This document shows positions 1-10,200 of a stretch of DNA of 64,000 bases, one piece after another; positions within the stretch are counted from its first letter, which is position 1; each line of letters begins with the position of its first letter. Where the stretch lies: NCBI GenBank assembly GCA_934444735.1, contig CAKSDE010000001.1:385460-449459 (forward strand), written 5' to 3'. The DNA is from an uncultured Clostridia bacterium (GTDB lineage: Bacteria; Bacillota; Clostridia; UBA1381). The notes under the pieces were generated by a model, which ran no database searches, was not told the origin of the DNA, and saw only the letters and a program-made list of their open reading frames with translations. The position numbers were made by a program, and so were the translations under genes.

Positions 1-656
1 TTTATAGGCGGTGCGCCGGGACCTACTTTGTCGTTGGCATAGGGTACATTTTCAACAGCCAAAAGAAGCTCTTGATCGCCCCAGTATCGTAAATCGGGAG
101 ATTTTCCGATCCATAAGTCAAAACGGTCGATACCGCCTCTCGAATATACCGGAAAAGGCCGTTCAAGACGAGTATACTTGCCGTTGATTTTTTGAGGAAA
201 AAGCACAAGATTTCGGTTGTCGGGAATACTTAAGCTTAAAATTTCGATTCCCGAGAAATCTTTTTTTACGCGCCCGACACCGCCGCGCATTCCGTGCGTT
301 GTATCAAACGCAAAACACATATAAAGCTCATCATCGATGACGGTGAGCCGCGGATCGTAGAGCTTGATGCAGGATTTTATACCAAGCTTTTCCAAAGTCA
401 TAAAAGGCTCTTTTTCAACTTGCCAATCAATGCCGTTTGCGGAAAAAGCTATTCCGAGAACACATCTGTCAAAGCCGGAACCGTTAAATTCGTAGTCATT
501 TCTGAATATCATGACATATCTGCCCTGATATTTTACAACACCGGCATTGAAAATACAGTCTGCCGGGTAGGGAATATCCTTTTTTGAAAGTACAATCCCA
601 TGCTTTTTGATAACCGGACTTGACTTCAATTCCGGCAACATTTGTCCTTTATTCAT
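1..656 (-). CDS. GH130 family glycoside phosphorylase, C-terminal part cut by window edge
   Basis: Translation of the minus strand gives an open frame running off the left edge (about 218 codons present). It reads like glycoside hydrolase family 130, which phosphorolyses beta-mannosidic linkages (mannosyl-glucose or beta-1,4-manno-oligosaccharides) in the cytoplasm. Family-like segments are FNAGVVKYQGRYVMIFR near residue 40, LYDPRLTVIDDELYMCFAF near 105, FPQKINGKYTRLERPFP near 160, and GPGAPPI at the edge. GH130 proteins are usually 300-400 residues, so about 100 or more are missing. The ATG at 656 has GGAG six bases upstream; in-frame ATGs at 668 and 689 lack a good site. No signal peptide is seen. 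It lies downstream of an AraC gene on the same strand and has its own promoter. Substrate cannot be told from this fragment. Confidence 0.8.
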   Translation of the reverse strand, partial: MNKGQMLPELKSSPVIKKHGIVLSKKDIPYPADCIFNAGVVKYQGRYVMIFRNDYEFNGSGFDRCVLGIAFSANGIDWQVEKEPFMTLEKLGIKSCIKLYDPRLTVIDDELYMCFAFDTTHGMRGGVGRVKKDFSGIEILSLSIPDNRNLVLFPQKINGKYTRLERPFPVYSRGGIDRFDLWIGKSPDLRYWGDQELLLAVENVPYANDKVGPGAPPI

Positions 657-723
657 ATTATTCTCCATTCTGCCGTGGGTGTGCGGCATGTTGTTATCGG
701 TAATATGAAAATGGTATAGGTAT

Positions 724-752
724 ATTTTATCATTCAAAAAACTTATAGTCAA
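724..752 (-). promoter_or_regulatory. Sigma-A-type promoter for the GH130 gene
   Basis: On the minus strand, TTGACT (747-752) is followed by a 17-bp spacer and TAAAAT (724-729). It lies about 70 bp upstream of the chosen GH130 start and between the AraC gene and GH130, so GH130 can be transcribed separately from the regulator. Confidence 0.65.
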
Positions 753-782
753 GTATTATTTTGAAAAAATGTATATAAAAAA

Positions 783-1640
783 TCATGCGTGAGACTTGTT
801 AATTTTTCCTATCATGTCAGATTTGTATTCCATAGGCGTCTTTGACATTGTTTTTTTGAAAATCAGCATAAAGTATTCGACAGAGTTGTAACCGCAGGAA
901 AAAGCTATTTCCTTGACGGAAAAGTCGGAGTTTATCAATAGCTTGCAGGCATGGCGGATTCGTATTTTGTTCAGATATTCATTAAAGGAAAGCCCGGTAC
1001 TTTTCTTAAAAAGCTTCCCGAGATAGTCGGTGGAAAGATTTAAAACTCCCGCAAGCCCCGAGAGCGAGAGATCCTCCTTAAAATCCTTTATTATTATGCC
1101 GATTGCGCGCTGAATTGCGTCTGACGGGAGCGAAAATGAGGAAATATCCGAATATCTTAAAATCATAATTATTATATCCGATATCAGATGCTTTGTGCGT
1201 ATATCGTAAAAATCCGGCTCATTTTCCTGCTCGGATTTGATTATCTCCGCCTGATGCACGGCATATGCAAGATCTTTTTCGTCAAAGCGGCACATCGGGC
1301 GGATTGTAGGTATCAAAAGAAAGCCGGTGAGCTGCGGCTGCAAAAAGTTCGGATCAAAACGGATTTTTATGATACGTGTATCTTCAAGCATTTTGAGCGA
1401 GTGAATATCGTTATACGTAAATATATGTATACTGCCTTTTTTATCGATATAAAGGGTGTCGTTATAGATATGCTCCACAAGCCCGTCACTGATTAGTTCA
1501 AGTTCAAAGTGGTCGTGTGAGTGGGGAGGAAAGTATGTGCCTTTGGGTTTTATTTCGTCGGTGATAATAAACCCGTCTTTTAGGTAAGTATTGGTTTCTA
1601 TGGGAAATATTTGTTTTATTTCCAATTGTTTTTTATTCAT
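783..1640 (-). CDS. AraC family transcriptional regulator
   Basis: A 285-residue one-component regulator. The N-terminal third is cupin-like (FPPHSHDHFELELISDG near residue 38), the usual sugar-sensing fold of AraC proteins. The C-terminal 100 residues form the double helix-turn-helix: LSLSGLAGVLNLSTDYLGKL, then FSVKEIAFSCGYNSVEYF and the closing KTPMEY. The start at 1640 is chosen because AGGAGG sits five bases upstream; a longer frame from 1670 would place that site inside the gene. It is divergent from the secreted-protein cluster at 1911 and upstream of the GH130 gene on the same strand. By position it is the likely local regulator of one or both; the ligand is unknown. Confidence 0.9.
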   Translation of the reverse strand: MNKKQLEIKQIFPIETNTYLKDGFIITDEIKPKGTYFPPHSHDHFELELISDGLVEHIYNDTLYIDKKGSIHIFTYNDIHSLKMLEDTRIIKIRFDPNFLQPQLTGFLLIPTIRPMCRFDEKDLAYAVHQAEIIKSEQENEPDFYDIRTKHLISDIIIMILRYSDISSFSLPSDAIQRAIGIIIKDFKEDLSLSGLAGVLNLSTDYLGKLFKKSTGLSFNEYLNKIRIRHACKLLINSDFSVKEIAFSCGYNSVEYFMLIFKKTMSKTPMEYKSDMIGKINKSHA

Positions 1641-1811
1641 AAGTACCTCCTGTTTGTATATATTTACCATGATTTAGAACTGTGAAAAATACACAAAAAT
1701 ATAATTTTGTTTTTATATAATATGTTTTTCTCACGCTTTTTTTAATCCTTTTTTTGGAAGTTAAATAAGCCAAATGTCGGATTTCTTTAATTATATCACT
1801 GTTTAATACAA

Positions 1812-1840
1812 TTTACAAGAAAAACTTTCTCTGTTATAAT
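1812..1840 (+). promoter_or_regulatory. Promoter of the secreted-protein cluster
   Basis: TTTACA (1812-1817), 17-bp spacer, TATAAT (1835-1840), about 70 bp before the first cluster gene. The 240-bp gap between the AraC gene and this cluster otherwise holds AT-rich sequence in which I could not identify an operator. Confidence 0.7.
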
Positions 1841-1910
1841 TAAATTGGGTGAACAAAATATGAAATGGTATGTCATATATGAAAAATGAAACGGCAGAGA
1901 GGAGAATGAT

Positions 1911-4900
1911 ATGGTAAAGAAAATGCTATTGCCGATATTGCTTTGTATGGCGGTATCTGTACCGAATCAATGCGTGCTTGCAGCGGGAGAGCTGGAGATT
2001 TTTGTTGATCAGAAAGCATCCTCCGGCGGTGACGGCTCAGTTGAAAATCCTTTTAATACGATTGACGATGCGAAAAAAGAGGCGCAAAAGCATAAAAACG
2101 AGAGCGTTAGAATTGTATTGAGGGGCGGCGATTACTACATAAAAAACTCTGTTGTTTTTGATGAGAACGATTCGAGAGATGAAGAAAATCCGCTGACGGT
2201 CACGGTTTATGACGGTGAAAAGGCAAGTCTTATCGGGGCAAAAAAAATCGATGCGTCAAGGTTCAGCGTTGTAAGCGACAGCGAGATAACGGAGCGCATA
2301 CCGGTATCTGCAAGAGGAAAGGTATACAGCCTGAATCTGAAAGAACAGGGCGATTTTGAGTATTGGACATTCAAGCAGTTCGGCGCATATTACACAACGA
2401 CGGTTTCGGAAATGCCGGATATATATGTAAACGGCGAGAAGATGACCTGTGCGCGCTGGCCGAACGAGGGATATTCAAAGGTGGGAGAAGTGATAGATCC
2501 CGGCTCCTCCGATAATCCGATAAGAGTAAAGCCGGCAGGTGCGCGCGGCGCGTGCTTTAAATACAGTGATGACCGTATTTCGCGCTGGAAAAATGCGCCC
2601 GATGCGATGCTCTACGGCTACTGGATGTGGAACTGGGAATGTGCAAATTTAAGGATAAAGGATATTGATGTAAAAAATAAAACAATAACCACTGTTGACA
2701 GCGCGACCTTCGGTGTGGCGGAGGGACAGCGGTTTATGGCGTATAATCTTTTGGAGGAGCTGGATTCTCCGGGTGAGTGGTATATCGATCGGGAAAAGGA
2801 GATACTCTATTTTTACCCTACCTGCGATATAAAAGATACCGACATGATGATTTCACAGCTATCCGAGCCTATAATAAAGGTGGAAAATTGCGCTAATGTG
2901 AATTTTTGCGGATTAAATATAGAATACGGCAAAGCCGATCTGGTGACGGTTGACAACAACTGCAAAAATATTTCTCTGCGCGGCTGCATTGTAAGAGGAT
3001 CTTCGGGATACGGACTTTTTATAAGCGGCATAAATAACGGAATCATAAACAGCGATATATATGACTGCGCAAGCGAGGGTGTTTTGATTCAGGGCGGCAA
3101 ATGCGACAACACCGAATATACGCTTTCAAAAAATTATGTTATAAACTGCGATATTCACGATTGCGGACAAAGACTTACGACCTCTGCCGGGGTGCGTGAT
3201 CAGGCGCACGGGGCAATAATAACGCATAATAAAATTTATTCAATACCGGCGTGGGGAATCGGCTGGGGCGGATTTGAAACGCAGGTTGAATATAACGAAG
3301 TGTTTGATGTATTAAAAGAAACCGAGGATGCCGGGGCAATCTATGCGGGAAGAAGCTCACAGGCGAGAGGATCGAGTATTTCGCATAACTATATACATGA
3401 CGTTTACGGTCAGGAGGATTTGCGTACCGGCGCATATATAGGTATATACTTAGACGATTATCTTTGTGCGGTTAAGGTGGAGGGAAATGTATTTGAAAAT
3501 GTCGCCACTCCGATTTACGGACATCACAGCGCACAGTGCGTAATTGAGAATAACATAATGGTGAATAAAACGGCGCAGTCGAACGGTTGGATTCTTTGGA
3601 CAAGAGGGGGCGGCGAAAATTCAAACTATTCCTTTGTTACTTCGCATACCTCGATAGACTGGACAAAGGAACCGTATAAAACGCTTTTCCCGGACGCGGT
3701 TAATATGTCTCTGGACAATATTTTGCAGCCGTTTGACAATGTTATCAAAAATAATCTGGTAGTAAATCATCAGGGGGCAAATATCACACCGGTTGTCTAT
3801 GAAATGGGCGAGATACACGATAATTATGCATGTAGTGACGATCCGGGATTTGTCGATCCGGAAAACGGCAATTATTCACTTAAAGCTGACAGCAAGGTTT
3901 TTGAGATTATGCCGGAATTTAAAAATATCGACATGAGTAAAATGGGAATCTATCCCGATGATGAAAGACCGGGATACTCAAAAACCGAAAAAATAAAGCC
4001 GTATACACTGGTATCGCCGAAGGACGGCGAGGAAAATGTGAGTACGTCAAGCGTAACGTTTATGTGGAATGTATGCCCTGAACTGAATATCGATAATTAC
4101 AGATTGATTATTGCAAAAGATAAGGACTTCAAAGATGTTGTGTATAACTATCAGGTGAGCGATCTGCAAAAGGAAGTAAAAGGCTTGGACGCTAATACCG
4201 AATATTGCTGGAGAGTTGATGCGGTATCGAAAAAAGACGGCAGAATTTATACAAACGATGATGGAGTAAGATGCTTTAGAACATCATATTATAAGAAAAC
4301 AAAATCAGATGAAACGGTAAAGTATAAAGACTTGTCAGACTGGTTCTATGACAGCGAAAACTGGAAAAAAGGCAGCCTTGATTCAATAACGGCAACAAGC
4401 GAAAACGTTACGGTAAAAGGCGATCTGGGAGTCGGAGGATATGAGGGAGAGTATACCGACTATAATACGCTTTATCATTTCGGTGCGGAATTTAACGGCG
4501 GAAGTTGGAAAGCGTTTGCACTTCACAGTGATAATACCGAGCAGCTCGGCTGGGTGCATAATGCGCACTATCTGGTTATAGTAAAACCCGATGCAATAGA
4601 GTTGCATAAATATCCCGATTCTTTTAAAAATGTAACGACCATAAAGACAATTTCCCGAAACACTTCCTTTGAAGATAAGGCGGTACACGATATTGTGTTC
4701 GGAACGTATGTAAAGGACGATGTGAATTATATTGTATTTGCAATGGACGGCGATGTGATATTTAATATAAAGGATATTTATAAAGAAGAGAAAAAAGCGC
4801 AGGGATATTTTGCTGTTTATAATATCGGCGGAGAGATGACTCTTACAAAACCGATATCGGAGCTGCCGGAAATATCTTTTAAGGAAAGAGAATTGCCCGC

Positions 4901-5444
4901 GCAATACGAAAAAGCGCTTGATTCGTCGGTTTTGATGAAGATAGGCGAGCCGAGGGCATATGCCGATGAAAAGGAAGAGCAGATAAATGCGAAAAATCCC
5001 GATATTGTGCCGATTGTGCGAAATAACAGAACTCTTATTCCGGTGCGTTTTGCATCAGAAAGCATAGGCGCGGACGTTTCGTGGGACGAGAATGTAAAAA
5101 GTGCGGTAATTACCAAAGCAGACAAGACGGTAAAATTGACGGCAGGGGATAATACGGCATATTTAAACGGTGAGGCGAAAACGCTTGACAGTGCGCCTGT
5201 AATCGAAAATAATACGATGTATCTGCCGGCAAGATTTCTTATGGAGTCTCTGGGGTACAGTGTAAAATACGATGAAAGCACACAGCTTATACTGATAATA
5301 AAACCCGAAAATGAGGCTCTTATCTCTAATGAGCGATATTGGTGGGAGATTTTGGAAAATTATGTAATGTATGCAAGAGCGGAAAAAGAGAAATTTATAA
5401 ATGCGGCGTGGGATAACGGCGGAAAGCTTTCGGACGCAAATTAG
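1911..5444 (+). CDS. Secreted right-handed beta-helix protein with Fn3-like and copper-amine-oxidase-N-like domains
   Basis: A 1177-residue exported protein. Residues 1-24 are a signal peptide (MVKKMLLPILLCMAVSV, cut near VLAAG). Residues 28-690 form a right-handed parallel beta-helix of the carbohydrate-active type. It opens with IFVDQKASSGGDGSVENPF and contains YNLLEELDSPGEWYID (about 277), DAGAIYAGRSS (about 473) and GIYLDD (about 510), all shared with the product at 11038-14235. This resembles beta-helix proteins that include glycoside hydrolase family 141, but the assignment is tentative. A fibronectin-III-like domain (697-795), a LamG-like region (804-1000) and a copper-amine-oxidase N-terminal-like domain (1015-1128, with RTLIPVRFASESIGADVSWD) follow. 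The latter is a binding or attachment module, not an oxidase. GGAGA precedes the ATG. It is the first gene of the cluster. Confidence 0.8.
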   Translation: MVKKMLLPILLCMAVSVPNQCVLAAGELEIFVDQKASSGGDGSVENPFNTIDDAKKEAQKHKNESVRIVLRGGDYYIKNSVVFDENDSRDEENPLTVTVYDGEKASLIGAKKIDASRFSVVSDSEITERIPVSARGKVYSLNLKEQGDFEYWTFKQFGAYYTTTVSEMPDIYVNGEKMTCARWPNEGYSKVGEVIDPGSSDNPIRVKPAGARGACFKYSDDRISRWKNAPDAMLYGYWMWNWECANLRIKDIDVKNKTITTVDSATFGVAEGQRFMAYNLLEELDSPGEWYIDREKEILYFYPTCDIKDTDMMISQLSEPIIKVENCANVNFCGLNIEYGKADLVTVDNNCKNISLRGCIVRGSSGYGLFISGINNGIINSDIYDCASEGVLIQGGKCDNTEYTLSKNYVINCDIHDCGQRLTTSAGVRDQAHGAIITHNKIYSIPAWGIGWGGFETQVEYNEVFDVLKETEDAGAIYAGRSSQARGSSISHNYIHDVYGQEDLRTGAYIGIYLDDYLCAVKVEGNVFENVATPIYGHHSAQCVIENNIMVNKTAQSNGWILWTRGGGENSNYSFVTSHTSIDWTKEPYKTLFPDAVNMSLDNILQPFDNVIKNNLVVNHQGANITPVVYEMGEIHDNYACSDDPGFVDPENGNYSLKADSKVFEIMPEFKNIDMSKMGIYPDDERPGYSKTEKIKPYTLVSPKDGEENVSTSSVTFMWNVCPELNIDNYRLIIAKDKDFKDVVYNYQVSDLQKEVKGLDANTEYCWRVDAVSKKDGRIYTNDDGVRCFRTSYYKKTKSDETVKYKDLSDWFYDSENWKKGSLDSITATSENVTVKGDLGVGGYEGEYTDYNTLYHFGAEFNGGSWKAFALHSDNTEQLGWVHNAHYLVIVKPDAIELHKYPDSFKNVTTIKTISRNTSFEDKAVHDIVFGTYVKDDVNYIVFAMDGDVIFNIKDIYKEEKKAQGYFAVYNIGGEMTLTKPISELPEISFKERELPAQYEKALDSSVLMKIGEPRAYADEKEEQINAKNPDIVPIVRNNRTLIPVRFASESIGADVSWDENVKSAVITKADKTVKLTAGDNTAYLNGEAKTLDSAPVIENNTMYLPARFLMESLGYSVKYDESTQLILIIKPENEALISNERYWWEILENYVMYARAEKEKFINAAWDNGGKLSDAN

Positions 5445-5480
5445 GATTTGTGCCGCTAAGCGGCAAAATGGAGGATTAAT

Positions 5481-7205
5481 ATGAAAAGAGTGTTTAACAT
5501 ATTGGTTTTGGCAGTGATTTTGTCGGGGCTTATGCTTAACAATGCCGCGGCTGTCAGGTATCTTCATGTCGACAGGACGGATAATGTGAAATTCCGAGAC
5601 AATCTGCAAAACGGCGATATGTCTGATTGGACGGTATTTATCCCGGCGGAAAAGACATGGTCGGTTAAGGATTTTGACGACGGAAAAGCGCTTTGCTGTA
5701 CATATGACGCAAAATGGAATTACAGCGTACTTGCCGCAAATGTTGATGAGCAGTATACCGAAAACTGCATTATTTCGGCAGACTTTACCTTTACCGGAAG
5801 AACCGAGTGGTCTGGCGTGATGCTTCGTGCGGCAGATGAGGATAATAACTATACCGTGGTCCTCGGGCGCGATAAGGATATAGGCTTTGTAAAGCTTATA
5901 AAACGTCTTAATTCAACGCAGTGGAATGCGCTGACCTTGGTTGATACGGGCGCAAATGTGCCTAAGAATAAGTCGGTGAATTTAGTGGTTGAGGCGGTTG
6001 ATAATAAAATCAGCGCATCATTGGACGGTGTTGAGATTTTCAGCTATACCGACGAGAGTGATCCGATATATAAAGGAAAAGTCGGATTTCTCCATTATTA
6101 CGGAGATACCAGAATGAAGAACTTCACGGTTACGGCATTGCCCAAAGCGGAGCAGACGGAAGATACTTCAAAATATACCTATAAAAGATGCGTAAATTAT
6201 GATGAATCGGAGATAAACGATTTTTCGGACGCGATTTTCGACTATTACGGCTGGGAGGATTTCGGCAACAGGAATATCTATTTTGAAAATAATAATCTGA
6301 TTATAACATCGAAAGACGGTATATCCGAAAGAGAAGCGGCGGTTTCGTATGTAAGAAAAAGATTCGGGAATGAACCGATTGAATTTTTAGCGTCGGGCGA
6401 GGGAGAAGAGTATTCAATATCCTTTAAAAACGTGGAAAAATATAAAATCTGCGGAGACGGCGGAGACGGATATAATTTAAGAATAAAAAAAGATGCGCTT
6501 GCATTGGAAAAATGGGAAAACGGAGAGAAAAGAGATCTGGCGAGTGTTTCGGGCGAATTTATTCCGAAAGACGGATTTTGCCGCTTTAAAATAGAAACAG
6601 CAGAGGAGAATGAGGCTCTTCGGATAAAGGTTATATCGGACGGCAAAACCGTCATTGATATAAAGGATGCGCAAAATCCGATTATCGGCGAGGGTTATTT
6701 AAGCATTGTTTCGTACATGGAGGAACTGCGCTTAAAGCAGGCTCCCGAAAAGATTTTGAGCGAAAAACAGCTTTTGGGAAATACGGTTCTTGCCAAATTA
6801 GGCTCGGATAAAATTTATATCGGTGCAATTGTGCCGGGATACAAGGTATACAAAAGCGGCTCGGTTATGCTCCCGCTCAGAAAGCTTGCAGGCGAATGGG
6901 GCGCGGAGGTATTGTGGAACAGCGCCGAAAAGACGGCGGAGATTACATACGGCGGAAAAATCTGTAAGATAATGAAAGGGTACGGCGATTACTTTGTCAA
7001 CGGAGAAAAGAAAAATCTCGGAGGCACGGTTGTAAGCATTGACGGGACGTTATATGTGCCGTGCGGATTCTTTGAAAATGAGTTTGACAAAGCCGTAACC
7101 GAAACCGATACGGGTTTGATATTTATAACAGATAAAAATACCGATATTTCATCGGTTACGGACAACAGCGCGATACTTGGCGAGCTTAGCGAAAAATTAC
7201 AGTAA
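5481..7205 (+). CDS. Secreted protein with LamG-like domains and copper-amine-oxidase-N-like C-terminus
   Basis: A 574-residue exported protein. The signal peptide (MKRVFNILVLAVILSGLMLN) is cut near NNAAA. Residues about 35-225 look like a concanavalin/LamG-type beta-sandwich (LQNGDMSDWTVF opening, IKFYTV-like strands, closing RMKNFTVTAL), common in non-catalytic carbohydrate-binding modules. A second beta-rich domain spans about 235-430. Residues about 440-560 match the copper-amine-oxidase N-terminal-like fold (VMLPLRKLAGEWGAEVLWN, then a second LYVPCGFFENEF half). No catalytic motif is recognised. GGAGG lies eight bases before the ATG, and the gene is 36 bp after the preceding stop, so it is probably co-transcribed. 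Likely a surface or scaffold binding partner; function inferred from fold only. Confidence 0.7.
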   Translation: MKRVFNILVLAVILSGLMLNNAAAVRYLHVDRTDNVKFRDNLQNGDMSDWTVFIPAEKTWSVKDFDDGKALCCTYDAKWNYSVLAANVDEQYTENCIISADFTFTGRTEWSGVMLRAADEDNNYTVVLGRDKDIGFVKLIKRLNSTQWNALTLVDTGANVPKNKSVNLVVEAVDNKISASLDGVEIFSYTDESDPIYKGKVGFLHYYGDTRMKNFTVTALPKAEQTEDTSKYTYKRCVNYDESEINDFSDAIFDYYGWEDFGNRNIYFENNNLIITSKDGISEREAAVSYVRKRFGNEPIEFLASGEGEEYSISFKNVEKYKICGDGGDGYNLRIKKDALALEKWENGEKRDLASVSGEFIPKDGFCRFKIETAEENEALRIKVISDGKTVIDIKDAQNPIIGEGYLSIVSYMEELRLKQAPEKILSEKQLLGNTVLAKLGSDKIYIGAIVPGYKVYKSGSVMLPLRKLAGEWGAEVLWNSAEKTAEITYGGKICKIMKGYGDYFVNGEKKNLGGTVVSIDGTLYVPCGFFENEFDKAVTETDTGLIFITDKNTDISSVTDNSAILGELSEKLQ

Positions 7206-7287
7206 AAAACAGGCAAACAAAAACAGAGCGGAGGTGAAATATATAAATTAAGCCTGCTTGAAATAAAAGAAAGGAAGGATCAGGAAA

Positions 7288-10200
7288 ATGAAAAGAAAAA
7301 TTTTATCCATTGGAATTGCGGCGGCAATGACGGCAGCGGTTTTGCCGAATGCCGCGATGGCGGACAGTACGGTATTTGACGAATATCTCTACTATAACGA
7401 TTTTTCGGAAAATATGGACGGTCTGGAAATAGTAAAAAATGTACAAAGCGATACCGTTACGGTAGAGGACGGAAAGCTTGTAATCAACAATACCACAGCA
7501 TGGAAATCATGGATTGATCTTGCGGTTTCGGACAGTGAAGGCTGGGAGGAATTTTCTGTCGGTGTATCGGCCGAAATTTTGGGTAAACAGAATTATTTTG
7601 CGATTTATCCGTATGCCGGAGATACGGCAAATTATTATCTCGAATTAACAGATCAGAACGGCATATACAGAGATAATATTGTAAATACGGCAATCCAGGC
7701 ATGGGGAAATAATTTGAGATTTAAAGTTGATGCAAACAAAGCTTCGTCAACACTTTATGCATACCCCACCAATTTGTGGGAATCGAGCGGTGACATGGAA
7801 ACAGTGAGAAGTGCAACACATACAACAACCGCAGGCGGCGTAATGTTCAGCGGAATGTGGGGGACGGAACCGATAAAGATAGACGAAATAGCAATTACCG
7901 ATCTTCGCGCAAAGGCCGCCTTGGCATCAAGTGCGGACGCATTAAAGGCGGGAGACACGCTAACCGTTAAATTCTCAGAGGCTATGGACACCGAAACATT
8001 CACGGCAGATAACTTCTGCTTTACCGACGGGGTGAATACATTAAATGCGGCGGCAGTTACGGCAAACGGAGCTGACGAGGCGATAGTTACGGTTCCCGCA
8101 ACAGTTGATGCCGGACACGCATATACATTGGTTGCGAAAAAGGAAATTAAGGATGCAGACGGAGACAGATTGAATAACGATAAGAAGTTCAGCGTAAAGA
8201 CGGCAGATGCAGATATGTTTGTGGTATCGTCAATCCCTGAGGCGGGAGCGGAGATGGCGCCGGACTCGAAAATAACGCTCAATTTCAATAAAGCGATTGA
8301 TTTTTCGGCAGCACCGTCAATCACGTTAAAAGATGCGGACGATACGGAAATTCCGTGCAGTATCGATGAGAGCGCAAGTACAGATAAAACACTGGTTATC
8401 GTGCCGGGCAAGCTTTTAAAGAACGGTAAAGCGTATACTTTGACTGTTTCGGGGGTTAAAAATACAGACGGCGCGCTTTGTGATGTATTTACGCTTGCAT
8501 TTACAACAAAACAGGCGGCAAGCAGCGAGAATTATCTGTATTATAACGACTTTTCGGAAAATATGAACGGTTTGGAAGTGCTTAATAATGTTAAAGATGA
8601 TACAATCAGCGTAGAAAACGGCAAACTGAAAATCACACAGCAAAGCACGGCTTTTCAGTCCTTTGTACAGCTTTATATGACGGGCAGTGAGGACTGGGAG
8701 GAATACAGCCTTGAGGCAACGGCACAGATTACCGGAAAGCCGGGATTTATATTCTTCCGCCCGAAGGGTGCAAAAGAGGCAACCAACGCCGAAACGGAAG
8801 CTCACCAGTTCATGATAAATACAACAGGCTTGGTAAGAAATAAAACCAATAACGGCGATATTCAGTCGTGGGGCGACAGACCGATAATGAAGATGAAGCT
8901 CAATGTGGACGGCAATAAGTCGGATTTCCTGATGGCGCCGTACAGCACATGGGAGTCGAGCGGATATTTGGAGAGCTATTCAAATGTAGAGCACGCGTCA
9001 AACGCGGGCGGACTTAATATTGATGCTATCTGGGGAGCTGATACGGTATACATTGATGAAATCAAGGTAATCGATTTAAGAGCGCAGGCAGAGGCATATA
9101 ATACCAAGGATCTCCTGCCGGGCGATATAATCACAGTAAGATTTTCTGAGAATATGACGCCGTCGGCTATGAGCGCGGATAATGTTGTATTTGAAAATAA
9201 CGGTACAGAGATTCCCGTTATTGTGACCAATAACGGCAGCGATGAAATGTATATAACCGTTCCCGATGAGGTTTTGTCAAACGAAGAATATACATTGACG
9301 GTTAAAAAAGAAATAACCGATACCGACGGAGACCGTCTGAATAACGACAAGAAATTTACGGTAACTACAAAAAAGAGCAATTTTAATGTCATTTCGGTTA
9401 CACCTGAAAACGGTGCGGTGAATGTTGACGCTCTGACAGATATAACAATCACTTTCGATAACCCGATAGACTATACTGCGGCAGATGATGTCAATATAAG
9501 CGTTACGGGCAGTGACGAAAGCTCAATCGGCGCAAAGATAAATCTTGCACAGAGCACTAAAAATACTATGTTTATTGAATTGAGCGGCGAATTGGAGCCG
9601 GGGGGAACATATACTGTCTCGATAAGCGGAGTTAAATCCGAAGCGCAGGATACAATGCTCGGCGCTAAAAAGTTCAGCTTTACGGTTGCCGAAAAGAGTG
9701 CAGATTATCTCTATGTAAATGACTTTTCCGATCCGTCAACGCTTTCGGATTTTACAATAACACAAAAATCCGGAGCGGAGAGTGCGCAAATTACAGACGG
9801 CAGATTGGTTCTTGCAACGGGCAATTCGGTCAGCGGCTCGGATATGACGGCATATGATCTCGGATTTTTCATAAACGGCAGTGAAAACTGGTCGGATTAT
9901 GAAATTGAGATGGAGGTAAGCGCGAATACGCAGTATAAGTTCCCATATGTAAAATTGAGGGGCGAAACACTTACAGCGCTTTTGCAGCCGCTGTCGAGTA
10001 CATTGACCTTTGGCATGACATCATTTGATAATGTTGTAAAAGACGAAACTTACGCGCAGACCTTTAATAATAAGATGCATAAGCTTGTGATAAGAGCCGA
10101 GGGAAATCATTTTACGCTTTCTTATGACGGCGAAAAGATCATGGACGGCGAAGGCAGCGATATTGCGGCAAAGGGCGGCATATCGATCGGCGCACAGTGG

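Noticed and set aside
5000..5290. Copper amine oxidase enzyme
   Set aside because: Only the small N-terminal-like domain is present; no topaquinone or copper-site domain follows.
4383..5609. Long minus-strand frames opposite the first two secreted proteins
   Set aside because: They lie across genes with signal peptides and recognised domains, have odd composition, and have no ribosome sites.
7755..8411. A 218-codon minus-strand frame opposite the LamG/Ig gene
   Set aside because: Antisense to a well-supported secreted protein, with no ribosome site or recognisable domain; the Ala/Ser/Val bias mirrors the coding strand.
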